Part shown: positions 23,318 to 30,064 of the stretch, in pieces
Numbering within the stretch: position 1 is the first letter of the stretch
Layout: each line of letters starts with the position of its first letter
Assembly (NCBI GenBank): GCA_900550685.1
Contig: URTS01000005.1
Location: 1 to 37,524 of the forward strand
Source of the DNA: an uncultured Oscillibacter sp.
GTDB lineage: Bacteria > Bacillota > Clostridia > Oscillospirales > Oscillospiraceae
Length of the DNA: 37,524 bases
Reading direction: 5' to 3'
The notes under the pieces: model-generated
Told to the model about the DNA's origin: nothing
The model's input: the letters and a program-made list of their open reading frames with translations, nothing else
The model's database searches: none
Program-made: the position numbers and the translations under genes

Positions 23318-23327
23318 CCATATTCAG

Positions 23328-24068
23328 TTACAACTGCTTGACGGTGTAGTAAACTGCCAGGGCGAACACCACCGCCGCCAGGGCCCACATGGCATAGTAG
23401 GAAACACCGGTGCCCAGGAAGGCGGCCAGCAGGGCCAGGCCGGAGAGACCGCAGGCCGCATACACCGGCAACTTGTCCGCCTTGGGGGACAGAATCCGGC
23501 TCAGCTTGCCGGACTTGGTCAGCCAGGCAAGCGCCGCCAGCACCACCAGGTAAACCGCAACGCACACCTTCACCGCCGTGCCTACATACATGCTGGCGCC
23601 GTACCGCCGGAAGCCCCACAGGACAAACAGGGACGCACCCAGCACCGTCAGCGCCATGGCGCACTCCCGGTCATACAGGGCCCAGAGAATGACCAGCAGC
23701 ATGATGACCGGCACCACCGTGGTCATAAAGGACAGCGTGGCCATGTTCCAGCGCACCAGCAGCGTGGCAGCAGCCACAAAGGCTCCGGCCGCCGCCGCGA
23801 TCCACCCGTTCTTTCGGGTTTTGACATTCTTCCGCAGGGCGATGGAGGCGATCACCCCCACGATCAAAAGCCCCGCGCCGATTCCGGAGAGGAGCCAGAG
23901 ATAGTGGTCATACCAGGCGAAGCGGGCCACATCCGAGTTGGCATTCACATAAAAACGGCGGAGGATCAGCAGATACAGCTCTGCCACACAGCCCGCCAGG
24001 AAAAACTTCATAGCACCGTTCATAGGCTCGTCCTTCTGGACTGCCTTCTTGTTCGGATTTTTCGACAT
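23328..24068 (-). CDS. Multi-pass membrane protein of unknown function
   Basis: I do not recognise the family. The 246-residue protein begins with a polar, lysine-rich segment (MSKNPNKKAVQKDEPMNG) and then has about seven hydrophobic segments: MKFFLAGCVAELYLLIL, YLWLLSGIGAGLLIVGVIAS, WIAAAAGAFVAAATLLV, MTTVVPVIMLLVILWALY, LTVLGASLFVLWGF, VKVCVAVYLVVLAALAWL and a final pair near the C-terminus. There are no transporter or enzyme signatures. GGAGG precedes the ATG; promoter and terminator flank it, so it is monocistronic. Confidence 0.75.
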   Translation of the reverse strand: MSKNPNKKAVQKDEPMNGAMKFFLAGCVAELYLLILRRFYVNANSDVARFAWYDHYLWLLSGIGAGLLIVGVIASIALRKNVKTRKNGWIAAAAGAFVAAATLLVRWNMATLSFMTTVVPVIMLLVILWALYDRECAMALTVLGASLFVLWGFRRYGASMYVGTAVKVCVAVYLVVLAALAWLTKSGKLSRILSPKADKLPVYAACGLSGLALLAAFLGTGVSYYAMWALAAVVFALAVYYTVKQL

Positions 24069-24133
24069 CTATAAAAACCTCCAGGGTTATATTTCCCAAA
24101 ATCGCGGGCCAAATCCCGCCGACACACTTTTAT

Positions 24134-24162
24134 AGTATAGCAGAGGTGCTTTCATTTTGCAA
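24134..24162 (-). promoter_or_regulatory. Promoter of the membrane protein gene
   Basis: On the minus strand TTGCAA (24157-24162) and TATACT (24134-24139) are separated by 17 bases, about 65 bases before the ATG at 24068. The gap to 24300 has no gene; it includes a perfect 11-bp inverted repeat (24246-24256 with 24260-24270) of uncertain role. Confidence 0.7.
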
Positions 24163-24300
24163 GGAAAACATGATTTGCTATTGTTTTTCCTTCGAACAAC
24201 GGCAAGGCGGGGCGCATCCGCCGCGAAGAGCGGGAGCGTTTTTGTTCCGGGAGAAGCCGCTTCTCCCGGATGTCTGCGCTTTTCCGGCGGTGTAGCTTTA

Positions 24301-25266
24301 TCAGACCTCCACCGGCTCGTAGCCCAGCAGTTCAATGCGGGCGGTCACCATGTCTGTCGTCTCTGCCGGCGGGGTGGCCAGCAGGGTGGTGAGGTACTTT
24401 TTGCTGTCGTCGGCGAACACGGTGGCCACCTGCCGCCCCGGCTCCCGGTTCTGGAGCACCGCCCCCAGGAAGTTGGCTCCGGAGGAGATGCCCACCCCCA
24501 GGCCCAGCACACGGCCCAGCTTGGCGGCCATGGCGATGGCGTCCAGGTCGTTGATGTCCGCCACCTGGTCGATGAGGGACCGGTCCACCACGGCGGGGAT
24601 GAAATCGTCCCCGATGCCCTCGATGCGGTGGGACCCCAGCACACTGCCGCCGGAGAGCAGAGGTACCGCGTCCGGCTCCACGGCCACGGCCCGGACAGGA
24701 TGATCCTCTTTCAAACGCCGGGCGGTGCCCATCAAGGTGCCGCCGGAGCCTACGCCCGCCACGAAGTCCGTGACCCCCGGCAGCTGCCGCAGAATCTCCG
24801 CGCCGGTGGTCAGGTAGTGGGCCTCCGGGTTATCCTGGTTTTCAAACTGCCGGGGCTGGAAAGCGCCGATCTCCTCCGCCATATCCTTTGCCCCCTGCAA
24901 AGCGGCACCAAAGCCCCCCTCTTCCCGGGAGACCAGGTGCAGCACGGCGCCGTACATAGCCATCAGCTTTTTCCGCTCCTCACTGGCCCAGTCCGGCATG
25001 AAGATGTGGACGGGATGGCCCGTCAGGGCCCCCAGGGCGGCAAAGGCGATGCCGGTGTTGCCGCTGGTCATCTCCACGATGGGCTGCCCCGGCTTCAGCG
25101 TGCCGTTGGCGGTGGACTTGGTGATGATATGTGCGGCGATGCGGTCCTTGATGCTGCCGGAGAGGTTGTAGGCCTCCAGCTTGGCCCAGATACTGGCCTC
25201 CCGGCCGTCCAGCCGGTAGCGGATGCGGATCATGGGGGTGTTCCCCACCAAATGTGTGAAGTTCAT
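24301..25266 (-). CDS. Cysteine synthase family PLP enzyme (second copy)
   Basis: A 321-residue fold-type II PLP enzyme of the cysteine synthase/cystathionine beta-synthase family. The PLP lysine is in NLSGSIKDR (Lys40), the substrate loop is TSGNTG (about residues 67-72), the glycine-rich phosphate loop is GVGSGGTLMG. It differs clearly from the cysK at 9958 (MNFTHLVGNTPMIRIRYRL start; C-terminal tail ending LLGYEPVEV), so it is a distinct paralogue. It may act with another sulfur donor or on O-phosphoserine or a related substrate; that is open. The start at 25266 follows GGAGGG; a longer frame to 25332 begins inside the upstream terminator. The leader carries a polycysteine mini-ORF and attenuator, strongly suggesting a role in cysteine supply. 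Confidence 0.9.
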   Translation of the reverse strand: MNFTHLVGNTPMIRIRYRLDGREASIWAKLEAYNLSGSIKDRIAAHIITKSTANGTLKPGQPIVEMTSGNTGIAFAALGALTGHPVHIFMPDWASEERKKLMAMYGAVLHLVSREEGGFGAALQGAKDMAEEIGAFQPRQFENQDNPEAHYLTTGAEILRQLPGVTDFVAGVGSGGTLMGTARRLKEDHPVRAVAVEPDAVPLLSGGSVLGSHRIEGIGDDFIPAVVDRSLIDQVADINDLDAIAMAAKLGRVLGLGVGISSGANFLGAVLQNREPGRQVATVFADDSKKYLTTLLATPPAETTDMVTARIELLGYEPVEV

Positions 25267-25302
25267 AGCGTACCCTCCTGCTTCCATATAAAATGTTATT
25301 GA

Positions 25303-25340
25303 GCCAAATAAAAAGCGGTGTGCATCTTGCACACCGCTTC
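25303..25340 (-). terminator. Attenuator terminator before the second cysteine synthase gene
   Basis: On the minus strand AAGCGGTGTGCA (25339-25328) pairs perfectly with TGCACACCGCTT (25324-25313) around an AGA loop, followed by TTTATTTGG. It lies about 40 bases before the start codon, within the leader. An alternative pairing of GTGTCTTGCAT (25363-25353) with GTGCAAGATGC (25332-25322) would open it. Confidence 0.85.
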
Positions 25341-25403
25341 TGCGCGTTTCTCATGCAAGACACAGGCATACTGAAACGGACGCCTGCGTCTGCCTAGGGC
25401 AGT

Positions 25404-25457
25404 TCAGCCGTCCTGCGTCTTACAACAACAAGTTTTCACGATCATCTGCTTCTTCAT
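25404..25457 (-). CDS. Polycysteine leader peptide (cysteine-responsive attenuator)
   Basis: A 17-residue peptide, MKKQMIVKTCCCKTQDG, with three consecutive TGT cysteine codons at positions 10-12. Its ATG is at 25457, seven bases from the end of the -10 element, so the transcript probably begins at the start codon (leaderless). The stop is at 25406-25404. About 140 bases of leader with a small CTGCC/GGCAG hairpin just after the stop, an antiterminator pairing and an intrinsic terminator follow before the cysteine synthase gene at 25266. The model is that scarcity of Cys-tRNA stalls the ribosome on the Cys run and favours antitermination. Leaderless polycysteine ORFs with this role are known in mycobacteria; I know of no description in Clostridia. 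Confidence 0.75.
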   Translation of the reverse strand: MKKQMIVKTCCCKTQDG

Positions 25458-25463
25458 ACAATC

Positions 25464-25492
25464 AATGTAGCATCCTTCCCGGGGAAAGTCAA
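25464..25492 (-). promoter_or_regulatory. Promoter of the polycysteine leader and second cysteine synthase
   Basis: On the minus strand TTGACT (25487-25492) and TACATT (25464-25469) are separated by exactly 17 bases. The expected start, 6 to 8 bases downstream, falls on the A of the leader peptide ATG (25457). Confidence 0.75.
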
Positions 25493-25528
25493 TCCTTTCC
25501 CCATCCTATGGACTGCCCGGCGGGAATG

Positions 25529-26041
25529 TTACTGGAAAATATGGGTATGGGCCAGGGCCCGGAACAGACAGGCCGCCGCAAGGCCCGTCACCGCTCCGGT
25601 GACCAAGGAGGCCCACAGCAGAATAGGCAGGTAGTACAGCGGGGCCACGGAGCCCAGGGTCAGGCAGGCCGCCGCGATCTGGCCGCAGTTGTGGGCCGCC
25701 GCGCCGCCGATGGAAACGCCGTAAATAGAGAGCTTCCGGCACCGGGAAAGGCCGATCATTACCAGCATGGCGGAAAAGCCCCCCAGTAGAGAGAAGATCA
25801 GGGCGTTCATATTCCCGGCGAACACCGCCCCCAGCAGGCACCGCCCCGCCAGGATCAGCAGAGCCTGGGCAGGCCCCAGGGCGTACAGGGCGAATACCGT
25901 CACAATGTTGGCAAGACCCAGCTTGATGCCGGGGATGGGAATGGCCAGGGACAGGGGAAAGAAATTTTCCAGATAGCTGAGGGCCAGGGCCAGGGCCGTC
26001 AGCACGGCGCAGAGGGTCAGCTGCTTTGTTGTCAGTTTCAT
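25529..26041 (-). CDS. Gx transporter family protein (heptaprenyl diphosphate synthase component I-like)
   Basis: A 170-residue hydrophobic protein of the Gx transporter family (Hpre_diP_synt_I domain). It has about five transmembrane segments, beginning MKLTTKQLTLCAVLTALALALSYLE with the family's following block SLAIPIPGIKLGLANIVTVF, then ALLILAGRCLLGAVFAGN and LLGGFSAMLVMIGL. The fold resembles ECF transporter S components; no substrate is proven. It is the last gene of a minus-strand trio with a NusG-II protein (10 bases upstream) and ApbE. This trio is commonly found near Rnf or other flavin-linked systems, so flavin or isoprenoid handling is plausible. No terminator is visible after it. 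Confidence 0.85.
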   Translation of the reverse strand: MKLTTKQLTLCAVLTALALALSYLENFFPLSLAIPIPGIKLGLANIVTVFALYALGPAQALLILAGRCLLGAVFAGNMNALIFSLLGGFSAMLVMIGLSRCRKLSIYGVSIGGAAAHNCGQIAAACLTLGSVAPLYYLPILLWASLVTGAVTGLAAACLFRALAHTHIFQ

Positions 26042-26051
26042 GGCCGTCCTC

Positions 26052-26453
26052 CTAACCGATCACAACGTCCACGCCGCCGGGGTCCGCCTGGCCGCCGGTG
26101 AGCTGAATGATGATCCGGGCCGGAAGGCATACGATGCTCTGGCCGCTGCGGGAAATGGTGCCGGTGTGGACGCAGTCCTGGGTGGGGCAGTCGGCCTCCG
26201 ACACATGCAGGCCGCCGTCCTCCGCCGTTACCGTCAGGGTGTAGCCGTTGTGGGTGTAGGTCCGGGGACCTGCCGCCAGATCGGCGGGGGCAAAGCGGTC
26301 CAGCTCTTCACCGTCGGCGGTGACCACAGCCGTCAGGCTGCCGCTGTCCCTGCCGGGCCAGACCGTCAGGGCTGATGCCGCTGCCAGGGCTACGACTGCC
26401 AGCACCACCAGGATGTCCCAGAGATTGGGCTTCAGTTCAGGAGACCGTTTCAT
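26052..26453 (-). CDS. NusG domain II-containing protein
   Basis: A 133-residue membrane-anchored protein with a single N-terminal transmembrane helix (DILVVLAVVALAAASALTVW, about residues 13-32) and an extracytoplasmic NusG domain II-like beta domain. The C-terminal half has the family signature CPTQDCVHTGTISRSGQSIVC followed by LPARIIIQL, with three conserved cysteines. It overlaps the end of apbE by 17 bases and is followed by the Gx transporter, so the three are translationally linked. Function is unproven; family context suggests association with membrane flavoprotein assembly. Confidence 0.88.
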   Translation of the reverse strand: MKRSPELKPNLWDILVVLAVVALAAASALTVWPGRDSGSLTAVVTADGEELDRFAPADLAAGPRTYTHNGYTLTVTAEDGGLHVSEADCPTQDCVHTGTISRSGQSIVCLPARIIIQLTGGQADPGGVDVVIG

Positions 26454-27477
26454 AGGCGTATCCGCTGTCCTTTACTTCCTCAAATTGATCCGCCAGTCCG
26501 GCGGTGATGACCACCCGGCCGTCTGACGTCACCAGCACCAGGTCGAAATCGTAGCCGCCGGTGCGCCAGAAATCCAGGGCCTTTTCCTCCCCCATGACAA
26601 AAAGGGCGGTGGAAAAGGCGTCGCACATGGTGCCGTTTCCGGGGCCGGTGAAGTCCGGGCCGTTGGCCTTGGCCACCACCGTCACGGACAGCAGGCCGCT
26701 GTCCGCCGGATAGCCGGTGGCGGGGTCGATGATATGGTGGTAGGTTTTCCCGTTTTCCTCAAAATACCGCTCGTAGCCGCCGGAGGTGATGGCGTAGGCG
26801 TCCTGTAAAGGGAGAATCACTGCCAGGCCGCTTTCGTTTTGGGGGTCCTTGATGCCCACCCGCCAGGCGGAGCCGTCCGGCTTGCTGCCTAGGACAAACA
26901 CGTTGCCCCCCAGGGAGATGGTCCCGCTTTCCACACCCCCGGCACGGAAAACGCTTTCCACCCGGTCGGAGGCATAGCCCTTGGCGATGCCTCCCAGGTC
27001 GATGGACTGGCCTTCGCCCAGGGTCACGGTGCCGTCCTGGATCTGAATTTCGTCGCTGTTCACATGTTTCAGGAGAGTGTCCAGTTCTGCCTGGGTGGGG
27101 ACGCGGTAGGCGTCTCCGGTGAAGCCCCAGACATCCATGACCGGGGCAATGGTGATGTCGAAGGCGCCGCCGGTGGCGTCCCGGTATTCCAGGGCCCTGG
27201 CCATGAGGGCCAGGCTGTCGCCGGACACGCCCTGCAAAGCGCCCTCCCGGTTCAGCCGGGACACCAGGCTGTCCGCCTGGGTCCGGGAGAGTTGGGCTTC
27301 CAGCTCCCGGATGGTATCCTCAGCGGAAGTCAGCGCGGCGTCCACCTGGCTGCCGTAGGCGGTGAGGTCCATCACCGTGTCCATGGCGAAGATCTGGGCC
27401 GTGGCTTCGTCCGCATTTTTGCCGCAGCCTGTGAGACACAGGGCCGCCGCCAGTATAAAAATGAAACACCGTTTCAT
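26437..27477 (-). CDS. apbE: FAD:protein FMN transferase
   Basis: A 346-residue lipoprotein enzyme that transfers FMN from FAD to a threonine of target flavoproteins such as NqrB/NqrC or RnfG/RnfD. The N-terminus MKRCFIFILAAALCLTGCG is a lipoprotein signal (lipobox LTGC). Conserved features include FAMDTVMDLTAYG, DITIAPVMDVWGF, SIDLGGIAKGYASDRV (the FAD-binding motif), SLGGNVFVLG, YHHIIDPATGYPA and the metal-binding region CDAFSTALFVMGEEKAL. ATG 27477 follows GGAGG. It is first in a three-gene minus-strand unit. No rnf or nqr genes are in the window, so the flavoprotein targets lie elsewhere. Confidence 0.94.
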   Translation of the reverse strand: MKRCFIFILAAALCLTGCGKNADEATAQIFAMDTVMDLTAYGSQVDAALTSAEDTIRELEAQLSRTQADSLVSRLNREGALQGVSGDSLALMARALEYRDATGGAFDITIAPVMDVWGFTGDAYRVPTQAELDTLLKHVNSDEIQIQDGTVTLGEGQSIDLGGIAKGYASDRVESVFRAGGVESGTISLGGNVFVLGSKPDGSAWRVGIKDPQNESGLAVILPLQDAYAITSGGYERYFEENGKTYHHIIDPATGYPADSGLLSVTVVAKANGPDFTGPGNGTMCDAFSTALFVMGEEKALDFWRTGGYDFDLVLVTSDGRVVITAGLADQFEEVKDSGYAYETVS

Positions 27478-27510
27478 AGGGTCCTCCATGATGGTCAGAT
27501 TGATTTTCTC

Positions 27511-27539
27511 AGTATACCGCGAACAGGGGGAAAAAGCAA
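27511..27539 (-). promoter_or_regulatory. Promoter of the apbE operon
   Basis: On the minus strand TTGCTT (27534-27539) and TATACT (27511-27516) are 17 bases apart, about 35 bases before the apbE start. Confidence 0.65.
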
Positions 27540-27637
27540 ATCATGTCTGTAAGTTTGCCGGGGGCGCTGCTGCCGGAAGCAGATGCACGCCGATCATTTA
27601 CCGGATAGCGGGCAGCGGATGCCCGGGAAAAAGCCGC

Positions 27638-27666
27638 TTGCAATTCCTGGGAATATGTGTTAAATT
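27638..27666 (+). promoter_or_regulatory. Promoter of the thiamine salvage operon
   Basis: TTGCAA (27638-27643) and TAAATT (27661-27666) at 17-base spacing. The predicted start (about 27673) is directly before the TPP riboswitch. Confidence 0.65.
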
Positions 27667-27675
27667 GATAGCAAT

Positions 27676-27764
27676 CAACAGGGGAGCTTGCAAAAGCAGG
27701 CTGAGAGTGGGCTGTGATGCCCAGACCCGTAACCTGATTTGGATAATGCCAACGTAGGGAGATA
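27676..27764 (+). promoter_or_regulatory. TPP (thiamine pyrophosphate) riboswitch
   Basis: The THI-element core is clear: CAGGGGAGCTTGC, then GCAGGCTGAGAGTGGG (the CUGAGA pyrimidine-sensor helix), GATGCCCAGACCCG, and ACCTGATTTGGATAATGCC, the diagnostic diphosphate-sensing segment, ending with CGTAGGGAG. It precedes an intrinsic terminator and the thiM-to-cytX operon, so high TPP should switch the operon off by termination. Confidence 0.95.
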
Positions 27765-27793
27765 CCATCGCTGACACGCTCGTTGAGATCGTT

Positions 27794-27834
27794 ATGCGGA
27801 TATGTCTTTGCAGGCATATCCGCATTTTATTTTT
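27794..27834 (+). terminator. TPP riboswitch-controlled terminator
   Basis: ATGCGGATATG (27794-27804) pairs perfectly with 27815-27825, with a 10-base loop and a T-rich tail. It is the expression platform of the TPP riboswitch, ending just before the thiM ribosome binding site. Confidence 0.88.
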
Positions 27835-27850
27835 GTAAGGAGTGTATCCC

Positions 27851-28672
27851 ATGCTGGGAAATTGCTTGAAGCATGTGCGCAGGACCATGCCCCTGATCCA
27901 TAACATCACCAACTATGTAACGGTGAACGACGTAGCCAACATCCTGCTGGCCTGCGGCGGCAGCCCCATTATGGCGGACGATCCCGGCGAGGTGGAGGAG
28001 ATCACGGCCCTTTGCAGCGGATTGAACATCAATATAGGCACCCTGAACCAGCGGACGGTGGAGAGTATGCGCCGGGCGGGGAAAAAGGCGGCGGCACTGG
28101 GCCGCACGATCCTGCTGGACCCGGTGGGGGCGGGGGCTTCCGCCCTGCGGACCCGCACGGCGGTGGAGCTGATAAAGGAGATTCCCTTTACAGTGATCCG
28201 GGGCAACATATCGGAGATCCGGACCCTGGCGCTGGGCAGCGGCACCACCAAAGGGGTGGATGCCGATGTGGCCGATGCCGTGTCGGAGGAAAATCTGGAC
28301 AGCGCCGTGGCCTTTGTGAAGGACTTCGCCGTCAGGACCGGCGCCGTTGTGGCCGTTACCGGCGCCATCGACCTGGTGAGCGACGGAAAGGTCTGCTATG
28401 TGATCCGCAACGGACGGCCTGAAATGGGGAAGATCACCGGCACCGGCTGCCAGCTCTCCGGCATGATGACCGCCTTTGCGGCGGCCAATCCGGACCATGT
28501 GCTGGAAGCCGCCGCTGCCGCCGTGTGCGCCATGGGCCTGGCCGGAGAGATCGGCTGGAGCCGCATGGCCGAGGGCGACGGCAACGCCACCTATAGAAAC
28601 CGCATCATCGACGCCATCTACAACATGGACGGCGAAATGTTGAATGGAGGAGCCAAGTATGAAGTGCGATAA
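27851..28672 (+). CDS. thiM: Hydroxyethylthiazole kinase
   Basis: A 273-residue kinase that phosphorylates 4-methyl-5-(2-hydroxyethyl)thiazole, salvaging the thiazole half of thiamine. Family motifs are PLIHNITNYVTVNDVANILL at the N-terminus, GGSPIMADDPGEVEEI (substrate-binding segment), TILLDPVGAGAS, NISEI, VVAVTGAIDLVSDG and the anion-hole GTGCQLSGM (the catalytic Cys of ThiM). Length matches the family. The ATG follows AAGGAG (27837-27842); an upstream in-frame GTG overlaps the ribosome binding site. First gene of the TPP-controlled operon; its end overlaps thiE by 14 bases. Confidence 0.96.
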   Translation: MLGNCLKHVRRTMPLIHNITNYVTVNDVANILLACGGSPIMADDPGEVEEITALCSGLNINIGTLNQRTVESMRRAGKKAAALGRTILLDPVGAGASALRTRTAVELIKEIPFTVIRGNISEIRTLALGSGTTKGVDADVADAVSEENLDSAVAFVKDFAVRTGAVVAVTGAIDLVSDGKVCYVIRNGRPEMGKITGTGCQLSGMMTAFAAANPDHVLEAAAAAVCAMGLAGEIGWSRMAEGDGNATYRNRIIDAIYNMDGEMLNGGAKYEVR

Positions 28673-29300
28673 AAAGGACCTGCTGCTGTATGCCGTTACC
28701 GACCGCCACTGGCTGGAGGGACGGAAGCTCATCGATGTGGTAAAAGAAAGCCTGGACGGCGGCGTGACCATGGTCCAGCTTCGGGAAAAGACCCTGGAAG
28801 AGGGAAAATTCCTGGAGGAGGCCAGGGAACTGCAGGCCCTGTGCCGGGAGCGGCACATCCCCTTTATTGTCAACGACAATGTGGACATCGCCAAGGCCAT
28901 GGACGCCGACGGCGTCCATGTGGGCCAGGACGATATGGAGACCATGGACGTCCGGGCCAAGCTGGGACCGGACAAGATCATCGGCGTCTCCGCCCACACG
29001 GTGGAGGAGGCCCTGCTGGCGGAAAAGCAGGGGGCGGACTATCTGGGCGTGGGGGCCGTGTTCCCCACCAGCTCCAAGAGCGATGTGGATGTGATGCCCT
29101 ATGAGACGTTGAAGGCCATCTGCGAGGCCGTGTCCATTCCGGTGGTGGCTATCGGCGGCATCGGCCGGGAAAATGTTTCCAGGCTGGCAGGCAGCGGCAT
29201 CTGCGGCGTGGCGGTCATCAGCGCCATCTATGCCCAAAAGGACATCCGGGTTGCCGCCGCAGACCTGAAAACCGCCGTGGAAGAAATGCTGAAAGCATGA
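28659..29300 (+). CDS. thiE: Thiamine-phosphate synthase
   Basis: A 213-residue (beta/alpha)8 enzyme that couples HMP-PP with thiazole phosphate to make thiamine monophosphate. Signature segments: YAVTDRHW, TMVQLREKTLEE (pyrophosphate-binding QLREK), FIVNDNVDIAKAMDADGVHVGQDD, GADYLGVGAVFPTSSK, IPVVAIGGIGRENV and GVAVISAIYAQ. ATG 28659 is chosen because GGAGG (28647-28651) precedes it. It overlaps thiM and, by ATGA, the next HAD gene, so translation is coupled. Confidence 0.96.
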   Translation: MKCDKKDLLLYAVTDRHWLEGRKLIDVVKESLDGGVTMVQLREKTLEEGKFLEEARELQALCRERHIPFIVNDNVDIAKAMDADGVHVGQDDMETMDVRAKLGPDKIIGVSAHTVEEALLAEKQGADYLGVGAVFPTSSKSDVDVMPYETLKAICEAVSIPVVAIGGIGRENVSRLAGSGICGVAVISAIYAQKDIRVAAADLKTAVEEMLKA

Positions 29301-29956
29301 TCCGGGGAGCTGTTTTCGATCTGGACGGGGTCCTGCTGGATTCCATGGGCATCTGGAAGGACCTGGGAGCCCGGTATCTCCGGTCCCTGCACATCCAGCC
29401 GGAGCCGGGGCTCAACGAGATTCTCTTCGCCATGAGCATGGAGCAGGGGGCGGCTTATCTGAAAGAACACTACCCTCTCCCGCAGAGTGAAGCGGAGATC
29501 GGGGAGGGCATTGCCCGGATGCTGGAAGATTATTACTTTTATGAAGTTCCCGCCAAGCCCGGCGCGGCAGCGCTGCTGAATTTCCTGGCGGAGCGGGGCA
29601 TCCCCATGGCGGCGGCTACCTCCAGTCCCCGGACTCATGTCACACGGGCTTTGGAACGGTTGGGCCTGCTGCCTTACCTGCAAGCCGTTTTCACCACCGG
29701 CGAGGTGGGGACCAGCAAGCATGAGCCGGTCATCTATCATCTGGCCGCCGAGCGGCTGGGGACGGCACCGGCGGAGACCCTGGTATTTGAAGATTCCCTT
29801 TACGCATTGAAAACCGCCCGGGCGGCGGGATACTGCACCGTGGGCGTTTTTGATGCCCACGGCGAAGAGGACCAGGCGGGACTGAAGGCTGCGGCGGAGG
29901 TCTATCTGACCGCCCTGCCGGAATTTCCCGGCCATTGGGATGCACTGAACAATTGA
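29297..29956 (+). CDS. HAD family hydrolase, candidate thiamine-pathway phosphatase
   Basis: A 219-residue phosphatase of the haloacid dehalogenase superfamily, beta-phosphoglucomutase-like branch. Motif I is FDLDGVLLDS (nucleophile and acid/base Asp residues, about 7-16), motif II is the Ser in AATSSPRTH, motif III is the Lys in GTSKHEP, and motif IV is LVFEDSLYALKTA. A helical cap lies between motif I and II. It overlaps thiE by ATGA and precedes thiD in a TPP-controlled operon lacking thiL, so dephosphorylation of thiamine monophosphate is a reasonable hypothesis (plants use an HAD domain fused to TenA for this). HAD membership is firm; the substrate is inferred from context. Confidence 0.85.
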   Translation: MIRGAVFDLDGVLLDSMGIWKDLGARYLRSLHIQPEPGLNEILFAMSMEQGAAYLKEHYPLPQSEAEIGEGIARMLEDYYFYEVPAKPGAAALLNFLAERGIPMAAATSSPRTHVTRALERLGLLPYLQAVFTTGEVGTSKHEPVIYHLAAERLGTAPAETLVFEDSLYALKTARAAGYCTVGVFDAHGEEDQAGLKAAAEVYLTALPEFPGHWDALNN

Positions 29957-30064
29957 ATCCGGAACCGACAGGGCATTTGCCCTGTGTTCAGGCGGTACAT
30001 TGGGGGCACCACCTTGTATCGCTTTATAAAACTGTGCTGTAGAAAAAGAAAGGAAGTAGTTTAC

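Noticed and set aside
22206..24074. Plus-strand open frame of 622 codons (similarly 15439-16842 and 34113-35654)
   Set aside because: These are antisense shadows of well-recognised minus-strand genes in GC-rich DNA, with no ribosome binding site and biased His/Gly/Gln-rich composition.
24246..24270. Perfect hairpin as terminator of the second cysteine synthase gene
   Set aside because: On the minus strand it is followed by an A-rich rather than T-rich stretch, so it is not a standard intrinsic terminator; kept only as an inverted repeat.
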